A stretch of 64,000 bases of DNA from Echinometra lucunter (lineage: Eukaryota > Echinodermata > Echinoidea > Camarodonta > Echinometridae): positions 571,714 to 635,713 of the forward strand of contig CM057166.1 of the NCBI GenBank assembly GCA_029962745.1. The letters run 5' to 3'. Below, piece by piece: positions 21,236 to 33,655 of the stretch (position 1 is its first letter; each line of letters begins with the position of its first letter). The notes below the pieces were generated by a model. It ran no database searches. It saw only the letters and a program-made list of their open reading frames with translations, and was not told the DNA's origin. The position numbers were made by a program, and so were the translations under genes.

Positions 21236-24200
21236 AGAGAGGGAAAAGAAATCCAGAGAAGGGAAGGATGCGAATCTTAGAGATGATCTTTGTTTATTTG
21301 TGGAAGCATTTTTAGTCTCCAGCTCTCATTTTCTACCCCATTTTTACCTTCATGCTTTATATAGAAATAAGAAGCATGAGCATTACAGCTGTGAATGTGA
21401 GGAAAGAAGAAAACAAACACAGACACCATGACCTAGACTGGAATTAGTGATGTCTTGTCATTTGAGATTAAGACCATGACAAGTGGATGTAGCACAGCAG
21501 AAATGGGTTCATTTAAAACCCCCTACTTATCACTCTCTAGTATTTAGTTGCAGTTTTATTTGATTGTCTGAAGAAGGCTGTTGTTAAGGAGTTGTAGTTG
21601 ATTAAACATCACTTCCGTTTTTTTAGCGATCAGCCCCAAATATGAGCTGAGTGGGGCAGTTGTCTAAGTCAATAAGCATATTTGTCCATCTGTTGGACTG
21701 ACCCCGTCAATACAATCATCAGAGATTAATCAGGGATGAGAGTTAATTGTGATCGATGAGTCTGAGGCTAGACTTGCTTAAAAAATCTCAAAGATATCTT
21801 GCAAAATGTGAAGTGATAGTGGACTGATCCAGACATAATATAACTGTGACTCAGATTCATGTGTGTCACTCACAGGGAGTTTGGGGTGGGGTATATCAAT
21901 ACGACCCCCTCCCCCCTCCTGTAAAGAATGTCCGTTGACAAATTCAAATTTTTTATATGTTGTCATTTACCGGTAGTTAATCTTACAAAGTGATGACTTT
22001 TTTAAAACCTCTTTCTCTGTCTTTTTTTTCTGTTTTGGAAAATATAAAGCTACCTTGTTGGCAAATGTAGTCCAAAATCCCATTTCTAATGGTCTTGTGA
22101 TGCCCCAGCTTTATAGATTAAACAATTTCCTTTTTCAGTGATGATGTAGTTGGATAACCCTGTTATGTCATTTCTTGCCGACAATGACTTGTCTGCTTCG
22201 TCTATGAATCCTACCGACCTAACATGCCAATGAGTGGGTGATGGGAAGTTTGCAGTTTGAAACAAAACACAAGAACTAAAATCAAAAGCCGCTCGTCACG
22301 GAGTCATGTTGACAAAAAGGGGTACAATTTCACAAATTTTTGTGTTCTCTTCCCTGATGATGGTTAATTTCCCAAACGTTGTTTTTCAGACTGGTCTCTG
22401 GAGGAACAGTCATAACAGAATGTGTCATTCATAATTTATCCTCAGGCACTAGTCCTGATTAAACAGTAATTTTGTGATTGGTCTGGAGTTATGGGACAGC
22501 ACACAACCTGCATTTGCCCCATTCACTCAACTATCCTCTCTGAAAAACAACGATAGAATACTCCTCAAATATCAGGTTCAATTTGTGATAGTGACATATT
22601 TATAGCTGTTTGTGTGTTGGTGGTGTGTTACGCATTTCTTTTCTAAGAATATTACAGAGAATTTGGATATGATCTCATTGGTCTGTGGATTTCATTTTGA
22701 TTATCAGAACTCTAATCTATTCTGTTTTTTTCTTCTTAAGTTATTCAACTCCCCAAATATAGCATTAGTGTGCAAAGTATCAGCAGAAGACTCTTCAGTG
22801 TTCTTCCTTTGAGCAAATTGTTCCCAAGCCAGCAAGGCAAAATATATACAATTTTGCTTTCTGTTGGTATAAAGTGCTTCTGTGAAAACCATGGCTGATT
22901 TCACGATTTGAGCACGGCTGTCTGCATTTGTGCACCTCGTCTTGGCAAGACTGGCTTTGAATGGTTTTCCAAAGACAATGATTTCACCTTGGCTGATTAC
23001 GAGCGGAAATTTATCTCACGTCAGCCGTGAAAAGGTACATGGAAGGTGCAACGTCTCCGGCTTTGAACCTTTTCCACCCTGCTCTACTGCATTTATGTTG
23101 ATGAGGAGAACACAATAAATTTGAGAAATGTACCTACATGTGTAGGCTTATTCATGGAAAATTATACTTAGTTCCATCGCTGGGAATAAACAGATGAAGC
23201 GGGTATAATTTATTCAAATTATATGGGAGCAAAGTGGCGTTTGTGGTTTTTGGTGAGGTCTAAGTGAATGTCAGTCATCACTTGGGCATGAAGCTAGCCA
23301 ATGGACAACTGAGAACAGTAAAACAGGCAAAGAGGATGATAGTGTCCAATAATACAGTGGTGTTTAGACCACTTAAACCTGTCTTGTCAGAAGCTAATTT
23401 TGCAGTCTTCCTGGACAGTGGATTGGTATCCATGATGTTTGTCACTGTATTGTGCATTAGGAAAGTTATCTTTGACTAACCTGGGAAAAGATTGAAATTC
23501 ATAGTTTTCAATCTTAGTTGGATTCCCAACCCTGCCTTTGTGTAATTGAATCGTGCACTGTAATATCTTGATTTATCAGTTACCCTTATATTGAAGTGAA
23601 CCTAGGAAAGCTGTGGACTGGAATCCTGAGTTTTATCATGCAAGTATCCTTAATCCATACTATGTGGATGGAATTGAATTTGTAATTAGTTATCAGCATA
23701 TTCGCTTCCATTCTCTTGGTGTTCAGTGGACGATCATCTCTGATGAGGGCCTCATCACGGTTTTGGAATTAGCACTGCCCTGGATGGAGGCAAACCAAGC
23801 TGTGCCTCACATACAACCTGAGGGATGTTTACATTGATTTATGTTGTGCAGCGAAACAAGATCCTCAAGTGCGTGTCTCCTACTGATCGATTCGTCCGCA
23901 AGAATATCGGTGATATATCGTGCCGTGGTTGAGAGTGAGACGAGAATCAGTATTGCTGTCATTGACGAATGTGGCTGTCTTGAGATCGTTCACCCTGCCT
24001 CACTGGTGCCAGGTTCCGACTAGCTCATCTGAGGAATACAGAAATAAATCAGACTTTTGAACGTAGTGAATATGACAACTCTTTATTGAATGCATAAAGG
24101 GATATCCCCTTTCCATTTTAAGACAGGATTTGAAATGATAAGGCTGGTGATATTTCTCTGTAATTTTTGGTAGGTTGCCCATTCTGACATTGGTGGAGAA

Positions 24201-26031
24201 GCAAAAAGCCTTGCAGGATATCTAGCTGTTTTTCTGCTCCTGCTTTCCATGGCTACAGAAAACGGAAGGATGACTAGGAAATAAAAGTGGTTCCTGGATC
24301 CTGTTTACCTCATGCTATTACGTGCAAGCAAACCTGATATATTTATTAAGCTTACAAAATATAACTGCATTGCCTTTGCTGGCTCATTTTGTTGTTATGA
24401 GAGCAGAGAATTAACTTTACAGATGCATACTGTTTTTTTAAAAATACATTTTCATTGCTTTAATAATTGTCTCGACCTACATGTACGATTTGTGATTTCA
24501 GCAAAGCAGAGATACATATGCTGTGATTGCCATTGCTTTGAACTGTTTGTAACCTCAACGTTGAGGGTGAACCCTGCTAACAGTCTGCTCCGAACATCAG
24601 CACTTGCAAAGAGGAAGAAGGGTATTTGAAGCTCAACGTAATTAGTAGCCGATGGAGAGATAGCAAGCTCTGCACCCCTCACTCTCCCCCTCTTTCGCTC
24701 TTTCTCTTTCGGACTCCGAAGCGTCTAGGGTCACCCCTAATCAGGGTGGATAGATACCAACCCCACTGAGAGAGGACTGAACTTCAAGGCTTGAACACAA
24801 GACGAGAGACAATTAGACCTGATTGGGACTATTACCACAATAATTTATGTGTACTTAGTGCTCATCATCGAAGGGAGATCTAACTGTCTGATTGGGCTGG
24901 CTTTACGCAGTCAGTCAGGCTTGTATCTTGCCAATTTGGATATATCGTTAAGCAGAGTGGACCATCAGACAGAGAAAGAGAAATAGAAATTACATTTCTT
25001 TTGCTCTCCCTCTCTCTCTCTATCCCTGGAAATGAATTTCATGAGAGTGAACTTCTTGACATGCATGGAGTAAGATTGGCATCTTAAAGAGTGAAAAGCA
25101 GGAGCTCTTAGGGAATGCTAGCTATATTCATCCAATTGTGGAGAATAGTTCAAGAGACAGGACTTGCAGTCTGGACAAATACTCTGTCTTTCATTCTAGA
25201 CAACACACGATGGAGTTCTGCATCGATTTGCTGTAGTACTCAATCCATCATAAAGTGATTAAAGCATATTACTTGCTTTTCTACATTTTCTTGTTATTTT
25301 GTCTGGTTGCAATCTTGATTTATGTAGCGAAGAATCAGGAGGATTTTTCTACGCAACTATCTATTATCAGCACCACCCTTTTTTGCTGCTATTCTAAAGG
25401 GGAAGATAAGCTTTGCCAGAGCTAATGTCATAGAAAGTAAGCTATCTTTATATGATACTGATGTAGGCTGTGCAAGATAGATATTATATTTGTTGTGGAT
25501 AACTTGATAAAATCCACAATTTTCCAGCAGTATTTTGTGACTTCATTCTTTTGAAATATATATGCCTGAAGTTCATTTGTTTTGAGCCTCAGGCAGTCAG
25601 CCGTTTATCCGTCATTCGCGCCATCCATTGTCGGTTTATTTTTCCTACCAAGCCCAAAAGTCGTCACGGAGCATTCTCTCTCGAATGAAGGAGGGCAACA
25701 TCATCACCTTATCGGCAAGCGACAATGAAGTTTGGTTCCTGACAGACACTTAACACTCCTACATACCACTTGTGAAAATCTTCTCTTTCAAACATCGCAA
25801 GCTGGGTGACATTTTCAACGCTTCTTGCTCCAAGCTACCCCCATTGCTGTTATGTGTGGACAAGCTGTGTACATGACTGCTTGTTGAATATATTTTGATT
25901 TGAGGACGCAATTTCATAAATAGAGAATTTTCCCCTCAGAGGAAAGATGGTGGTCGTTAATGCCGTTGATCGACGGAAGAGTGCTCCTGACACAAGGAAT
26001 GCAAGGTAGGGAGATGTTGAAAAGAAGGTGT

Positions 26032-26649
26032 AAACATTGAAAATTGGTATAATTGTTTGGAGGATTTTGGGTAAGAAAAAGTAAAAAAATTACTTGTTTG
26101 AGTTCATTGTTAATGTCACAGTGGCCTTTCAAGGCAGGTTTTACATTATTCTATAGCTGTAAATAATGAACAGCTGCTCTTTGTGAAAAGGTGTCTGTTG
26201 ATGTCATTGCAGCAGGTTTGCCTGACCTAGGTGTATGATAGAGGGATGGAAGCAATTCATTTTGTGAGAGTCAGAATGATGTTTATTGTGTTAACACATT
26301 GAACACTAAGCCCGAGATAACTCGGGCTGTGGTCTGTGAAAAACATTGAAAATTGGTATAATTGTTTGGAGGATTTTGGGTAAGAAAAAGTTTAAAAATT
26401 ACTTGTTTGAGTTCATTGTTAATGTCACAGTGGCCTTTCAAGGCAGGTTTTACATTATTCTATAGCTGTAAATAATGAACAGCTGCTCTTTGTGAAAAGG
26501 TGTATGTTGATGTCATTGCAGCAGGTTTGCCTGACTTAGATGTATGATAGAGGGATGGAAGCAATTCATTTTGTGAGAGTCAGAATGATGTTTATTGTGT
26601 TAACACATTGAATGCTAAGCCCGAGATAACTCGGGCTGTGGTCTGTGAA
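26032..26649. repeat. Tandem duplication, two units of 309 bp
   Basis: Positions 26032-26340 and 26341-26649 align end to end without net gaps and differ at roughly 8-10 positions, so this is a recent duplication. Both units start AAACATTGAAAATTGG and end GGTCTGTGAA. The unit ends inside a short MITE, so only the second unit has the complete MITE. Confidence 0.9.
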
Positions 26650-26696
26650 AAATGTGTGTTATACTGTATGTTATCGGATCATACTCAGTGGGTTAA
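26600..26696. mobile_element. Short TTAA-flanked MITE with CCCGAG/CTCGGG hairpin
   Basis: It starts TTAACACATTGAACACTAAG and ends ATACTCAGTGGGTTAA. A truncated left half lies at 26291-26340, and a related element is at 36439-36523 (GTTGAACACTAAG ... GATGTGTGTTATACTG). Confidence 0.65.
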
Positions 26697-26855
26697 AGTA
26701 TGCAAGTAAACGCCCTCTAGATCTCAACAGACCAAAAAGAGAAATGTACATAAGTTAGAAATGGGGATAAGGAGTACACCCATGATAAAGTTGAAAAGAA
26801 CTTGAGGGAGATGTATGTAAAAGATTACAAAAGTTCAAAAGGCATTTAGAGGGCA

Positions 26856-26897
26856 AGTACGGACCTGGGACTAGTCCAGACCTGGGACTAGTCCAGA
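26856..26897. repeat. Small tandem repeat GACCTGGGACTAGTCCA
   Basis: Two adjacent copies of a 17-bp unit containing the palindrome GGACTAGTCC. Confidence 0.7.
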
Positions 26898-27079
26898 GGG
26901 GGAAAACTATGACATCATACCAAGCTAAGGATGACATAATCAGTATGAACTCAGAAGAGGAGGAAGAAATGATAAGAAAAATGAGGTAAGAAAGATAGGG
27001 AACAAGAAGTTTAAAGAGCATTCACCTCATCTCCATAGGGCAATGCTCAGTGAGGGAAGGAAAATAAATGAGATATGTA

Positions 27080-27400
27080 ATTACAGAGAGAGAGAGAGAG
27101 AGAGAGAAACATGGAGAGAGGGTGGGGAATATGATGCAATAGAGAGATAGATTAATCAAGAGAGCAGGAGAGAGAGAGAAAAAGAGAGAGGGGTGATTAT
27201 AGAAAATGGAGAGAGGGTGAGGGATATGATGGAAAAGAGAAATAAATTGATCAAGAGAGAGAGAGAGAGAGAGGAGAGGGGAGGGTGAGGAAGAAGGGAT
27301 TTCGAAACAAAGGTAACAGGAGGAAGAAAGAGATCAAGAAGAGGAAAGACGTTAAACAAGGGTAGGTTTTAGAGGAAGGAGAAAAAAGATTTGAGATAAA
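27080..27400. repeat. Purine-rich tract with several (GA)n runs
   Basis: (GA)n runs at 27085-27107 and 27257-27273 sit within about 320 bases of purine-rich plus strand. Two related stretches (GAGAGAGGGTGGGGAATATGATG and a near copy about 100 bases later) suggest local duplication. Confidence 0.75.
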
Positions 27401-28559
27401 AGAAGTAAGTTGATAACAGGAACCCGACCCCAGCTCAATGACGTAGGTATGTTGCCTGTAAAACCCCCTTCACAGTTTTTTTCTAACTTAATAAAGTGTA
27501 AATTACATGATAAGGTTACCCACGAGCCATCATTCTGGTGATGAAATTTATCCCAGTAGCGTCGCTTACCTTGCCAAGTTGCAGAGGGTTTTTAGAGACT
27601 GGGAATATACACCTTCGACAGAATACCAATCTCATTTCAGCTAAGATACTACAGAAATGAGATGAGATTCAATCAAAGGGCATTCTCTTCTTGAAGCAGG
27701 TGATACCATTTTGCGTGCCTTCCAGTATCAGAATTTTTGGGCAATTTACATCTTCAGCTGTTTATTTAAGCTGAACAAAGCTCTCTTCAAACCTCTGTAG
27801 CATTTTCTTTGAGTGTGAAGTTTGCTTGAGGTGTCATTGTGGATTTACTGGAAGTATAACAAATATCGTGAATACATGAAAGACCCGTTAAACTCCAAAT
27901 TTTACCTTTTGAGCACAATATTCAGGTATGTACTTGCATTTGTAGCTTTTTGAGTTCATTTGTTATCATTTCCATAGAAGTTTTGCAGTACATATAGATT
28001 ACAATTACGATTATTTCCAGATTTATTGGACAATATGGTTTTTGAATGATGTCTGAGTTTATCATCATTTGAATTACACATTTTACACAAGACGATATTA
28101 AGAAATAGTGCCTTCTAGCAGTACCATATTCCAATCTGTGCATTGGTGGGTTTAGTGGTATACCTGTCATAAGTCGTTTACTGGACGTTGTCATAATGCA
28201 TTTGAAATTTCATCTCAAATTAAAGGCATCTTTGAAGCATCAGAATTCAGTATCCAGGGAATGAATAGGCCCAGTATCTTGTTGCACGCTGCATGACTTA
28301 GCCATGCACGCTCAATTTAACTTGTTTTGTATTGAGCGTCATTCATTCATGAATAATCCATGTAGTGTGCTATCTGGACTGCAAGCGACTATTTCGGGAA
28401 GTCATCCCTCGGCTATAACTTTGTAGACATCGCTGATATTAGGTTTCCTAAATTTGGCATGAATTGGTGACTTTTGGTGCCTGTGATTTTTGGTAAACAT
28501 CTTCTTTCATCCTTGACTTGGTTATAGCTAGTTCAAAATATTTTGCAATTTTCTGCATT

Positions 28560-29040
28560 ACTTCATGTAATCCATTCTTCCATTAGCAATATTTTCCTCT
28601 TTTATCAATTTCTGGTTCCTTGCACACTCTTACTCTCTGGGCTTTATTTCCTTTCTCTGTGTCTTCCTTTGTGTCTTCCTTTTATTCATCCTCTTTCAGT
28701 CTCACCCTCTGCTTGCTCTTTATCAGTCTCCATCTATTCCTCATCTCTCTTCTCATTCTTGTCAGTTTATCTCTCTATCTTTCGCTTTCCATCCAAATAT
28801 CATGAAAATCCTTTCTATTTCTCCCTTTGTTTCCATGTTTCTATATCCTCTCTGACTCCCTTAAAAGGTTTCTTTCTGTTGATGAGCATCCCTCTGTCTC
28901 TTTTTCCTTATCTGCCTATCCCTCTTTATCGTTCTCTTTATCTTGGCATTTATCTCTCCCTTTATCTTTCAATACCTTCTCTCTCTCTCTCTCTGTCTCT
29001 CATCTCCTAATTTCTCTTTACATCTCTCTATATTTCCAAC
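28560..29040. repeat. Pyrimidine-rich CT microsatellite region
   Basis: The plus strand is dominated by TCTCTC and TTTCTC for about 450 bases, with a pure (TC)n run near 28978-28998. The long Ser/Leu/Phe frames across it are compositional. Confidence 0.75.
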
Positions 29041-29061
29041 TACCCATCCCCAATACACTAA

Positions 29062-29489
29062 CCCCCTGTTCAGGCACAAAATGTTTATACCGAAACTCGA
29101 TAAAGAAACGTACAAAATTGTCATTGTATGGCCTACGGACCGACCGACCGACCGACCTCTCAGAAGAAACATTGCATAGATGCGCGTTTTTCTACTGCGC
29201 ATGTTGTCATGGCAAGGTCATATCTCCTTCAACCGCACTCATGTTAAGCCCCGCCCAGTTATACCGTTCTATGATCGCCATACGTTCAGACACACGGGCC
29301 ATGATTCTTTATCGAGTTCAAGGTTGAAACGATGCTCAGACCCCAATTTCTTTGTACAACGTTTCTTTATACGTTGTTTTGTTAGTCAGCATTCAGACAC
29401 ACAAATCCATCGTGTAGCTATACCATTTCGGCATAGCGATACCGTTTTGGTATAGCCATACGACAAATTTTTTGTGTCTGAACACGGGG
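29062..29489. mobile_element. PIF/Harbinger-type MITE (TAA target duplication)
   Basis: It begins CCCCCTGTTCAGGCACAAAA and ends TTTTTTGTGTCTGAACACGGGG, an inverted pair. The 3-base duplication TAA flanks it at 29059-29061 and 29490-29492, as expected for PIF/Harbinger elements (TWA targets). It includes a (CCGA)n run at 29138-29157 and repeated 'TATACCGTT / TATACCATTTCGGCATAG' modules. No transposase is present. Confidence 0.72.
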
Positions 29490-29850
29490 TAAGTCTGGAT
29501 CGACATCCTTCTGCCCATTAGCTCATGTGGAATGCCTGATGCAGCTAAAATAGAATTGTGATCTGGTAAACAGTTTTTCATCTCCTCTGGGACATGTCTT
29601 CCCTCTATCTATAATCTCCTCTCCTTTCCGTCATAATGTTCTCTCTTCATCCTCTCTCTCATGCAACATTCATTAACGATGACAGTTCATTATGAAGGGT
29701 GACGGGGAAAGATATTAGAAAATAAAAAATATTTTGTAAATATTTTATGATCATCACCAGTGCTGCTATGAAAGTGTTAAAGTAATTGAAGAGTAATTAT
29801 TTAGCATTTCAAAGTCTATGACATCATTTTTTTCACTTTGGTATATCACA

Positions 29851-29952
29851 GGAAAGTTACTAAAATAATATACATAATAAGTGTTCTCACAAACTCTTTC
29901 TGATAGCACGGAATTGATCCATAAGAATGCTCATTATTTTAGTAACTTTTCC
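29851..29952. repeat. Foldback repeat GGAAAGTTACTAAAATAAT
   Basis: GGAAAGTTACTAAAATAAT at the left and ATTATTTTAGTAACTTTTCC at the right pair with a single-base bulge around about 60 bases. It is probably a small MITE. Confidence 0.6.
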
Positions 29953-32900
29953 ATGATTACAAACCAGCTGGCAACAAGCCTTACTTAAATATATTTTTCT
30001 ATATATTCTCATTGTAATATTTCCGGGATGGTCATATACAGCTCATAAAAAGGAAGAGGGGAAAAGACATCAACAAATAGATGTAAAATTTAAACACCAT
30101 TTGAAAATTTAGCTATGGGCCCGTTATGTCACACTGTGAAATGGTCACATGTATTATACTCTTGCATGTTATCTTTGAATGATAATTTGTTTTCTTTAAA
30201 GGTTAGGAATCAACGAGGAAGTAATTTCTAGTGAGATAATAGCCGAAAAACATGAACCTAATTAGGACCTGTTACCTGCCCTACAAAACAAGGTTTGAGG
30301 GAGGAAGTATCAAATTGCATTGTCCAGTCCAGCCGTCTACCTGAATTTGATGATCTTTTCCTTGTTTCAAGGGAAACTGCTATTGTAGATCAACTTTGTA
30401 GTGCATGGGGGAAAATGGGGGATCAGGAGCTCTGTACCCCCTCCCCTTTTTAGTTTTGAGCCTGATTGGTTTGTTATGCATGGACATATGATAAACTTTG
30501 AAAGTTTGAAGGCTTGTAAGAAATAAGTAATGAAATGTGTTGAGAGGTATGTTTTCTTGTTTCATTGTGAAGGGCATCACTGAATTAGTTGAAATTTAAT
30601 CAAATTTGGTTGGCCTCGTTGTCTTAAACTAGAATCCATAAAGTGATTTGTAGCATGTTGAATTGTGTAAAAGTAAGAAATAAAAGAAACGAGTTGGTGA
30701 AGATTTGTATAAATTGCTGGTATTTGGATAGAACCATAATATAAATGTGAACAAATTTCTTTTTTAATTCCATTGTGAACATGTTGAACAAAAGATTTTT
30801 TTACAACTTCAAAATATGGACAATAACAATAAATATCTTTGTGCCTCAGAATAATTAGCACATTATAATTATATTGTATTATTACTTATATTATGATCAC
30901 AATCATTATTTGTGTAATTTTGCCTCTCTTTGGCATTACTTTAATGTTCATTTGGCAAAGGGACAGAGACTATAAATGACATGGTTATGTTCAGTCTTCA
31001 TGTGGGAGAAATGGTTTTTTTGCTTATTTGCTTCGGGGATAATTACATTAAACATTTAATTGCAAGAGTAAAAGAACAATAGATCTCAGTTATAAAGTTC
31101 TGAGGCTTAGAATCCATTCTAATTTGTCAAAAGATAATTCAATGGCAAATATCCTTGTTCAGGCTCTGTTACAAGTTGGCAACTTGTCATGCCATATGTC
31201 TTCAATTTATCACTGTGACAAAGTTTGTCCACAGAATTGATAGTACATTCTGTGAATGACAAAGTTATTTAGAGCATTTTAATTGTCAGACATCGGGGGT
31301 AGATTAGAATGATTCTCGTTATCATTACATTGTAACTTCACAAAATTCAATCAATCTTGATGAAACTTATGAAAATTTCAACTTTTCTGACAAATTGAAT
31401 TTGAAACATTAAAACAAACTAAACATAGTCATGGTATTGGTGACAATCCCTTGGAATGGAAAAATATAAATGTTGAAAGTAGCAACAATATTATAGAAAA
31501 TAAAGCCATATTTTTGCTTTCTCATCTACTTGCATGTTGCTTACAATCATCGTTTCCTTTTTTTAGCTCTTGAATCTATGCAGTTTTAAAGATAAAGGTA
31601 AAATCACAAATTTAGTCATTTAATTAAAACAACGTATATACTTAATGGAAAGCCCAACATAGTATGTATTGTACCAGTAGGTTTAATTTGTTCATACATA
31701 TAATAAAAACTCATCCTATCATTGTCATAATGAGGATGGCAGACCCCATTGGTGCTGGAACAAAAGCAATTTTTTTAATGCTATTAAGGGGCCATACAAA
31801 CTGTTCAAATTTGTGTTTTCTTGTTTGTTCTTGCTTTGTGATATTTAGATGATAGCTGGCAGAGTTTGTGGTAGAATAGCTCTTTATTTAATCAGAATTA
31901 GTAAGAGATGTCTGCACCTTCATTTAGGGACATCTGCAGAAGTAGAACTCATCTGACCGCTAGGAATACCCTCTCTCTAGTGAGTCCTCACTGGTCGGTC
32001 GTGGATGCTCAGTTGTCGGGGGCAACCCTGGCCTGCATTTATTCTCAGAATAGCAGCCACGATTAGATGTGGCACTGATGTACATCACAAAGATACGACA
32101 CCCTCGTGGCTCTGCCATCAAAATTCTTTATGGGTCACTTCAATATTATCATGATAAAGGCAGCTAGAGCTGTTACCTGATGTACTTTCTTGCATATTTT
32201 GTTGTCATTTGGAACTGTGTTTTATTTTGTTTCTGATCTTTATTGCATCTTCATCTTCTATTTGTCTGTTTTTGCCCTGCTTTGCAAAATGAAGGAAATT
32301 ATATGTATCCATAGTGATCATATGTTAGTATCAGTTTGTCTTGCTCTCAGTTTATTTGGATGATTAGTGTTATAATTGTGTGACGTTGTGAAAGGTGTTT
32401 ATCACCCTCTCCAACTCTATAGACTAAAATTGTTTCATTTTTTATTGGTTATAAATATGTATTTGAAAGATAAAATATCAGTTTAATATTCAATTTACAT
32501 GGCATCCACTTTTTATCATCAGCAAACCTTCATGTTTTGCAATATGTGGGTCAAGAAATACAATAAAAAGTTATTTAATGTTCGGAACACTATCTCTTAC
32601 ACAATCAGCTTATCTTGTTATAGGAGATAAGTGTCCTATAAGCTGTTGGACAAAAGAATGTTGGAGTAGTAAAATCAAAACTATTTTAGGTAGTATCAAC
32701 TTTACTACTCCCAACTACTACACTTTAGACTTTCATATATATGGCTTTATAATTTTGTAATATATGGGTCAACATGCGACTGTGACATATTGATTTGCTC
32801 TTCCTATATTTTTGCTGCATCACCCTACTATACTCAACATCTTACAAAGAAATTCCCATCGCCAATTAACCTGTAAAATCTCACACTACGACTTGGCAAC

Positions 32901-33393
32901 CAGCCTGACACTTTTAAATTTCAGTCACCACGGTAACGCTCCCCGTTCACCACTCTCCCTTTCTAAGTCTATCTCTCCTCTTTCTCAAGTTTCAGTTATT
33001 ATTTTTGATTAGGAACAGAGTGCTTAGTAGGGCATGGTGTTCTGAGAAGAAATGATTTGGGAGGAAGCGTTGGATTAGAGTGAAAAGTAGAAAGTGCAAG
33101 GTGAAGTTTTTTTCTCTGATTACGTAGATCAAGGGGGATTTATTAGAGATGACAGATGTGTTAGTTACAGCCTCTGTATCTCGCTATGCATAAAGATTTG
33201 ATTCCATCAATTTTTTCTGTGTGTACATAATGCGATTCATATAATTTTCATGCTGTTGAATGGGTATTAAGGGAGTTTTAACTCTGGTCCCCGTCCCCCC
33301 TCTCTCTTTCTCTCTCTAGGCTACCAGTCCAAGTCAATCTGTTTACCTTTCCCTCTCAATTCCTCTCTTCCTTTCTCTATCCTCTTCCTGGTG

Positions 33394-33655
33394 GAGGTGT
33401 TTTGGTATAGTGGTTCATTCACTTGACTCTCAATGAGAGGGTTGAGGGTTCGAATCTCAGCCCAGACTAACGTCTTTTGGCAAGACATGAGTCCATGTTT
33501 GTCACTCTCCAATATGCTGGATCCCTACATATTTGGCTGCTAAGCTATGACCGGGACAGTAATTGTTGGAGCGCTATGAGCATCACGACTGACGGATCTC
33601 AGTGTTGTATAAGAAGCCACCATTATCATCCTCATTCTCTTCATTATTATGTGAA
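33394..33655 (+). mobile_element. tRNA-derived SINE, second sense copy
   Basis: The head is GAGGTGTTTTGGTATAGTGG with B box GGGTTCGAATCTC (about 33449-33461). The body has 'TTTTGGCAAGACATGAGTCC' like the copy at 7246, and the tail has ATTATTAT. It is more diverged than the 7246 copy. Confidence 0.75.

Noticed and set aside
23264..24023. Three successive plus-strand frames of 60-74 codons in intron 1
   Set aside because: I see no homology, no consistent splice sites linking them and no phase agreement. They are probably chance frames in a slightly GC-richer patch.
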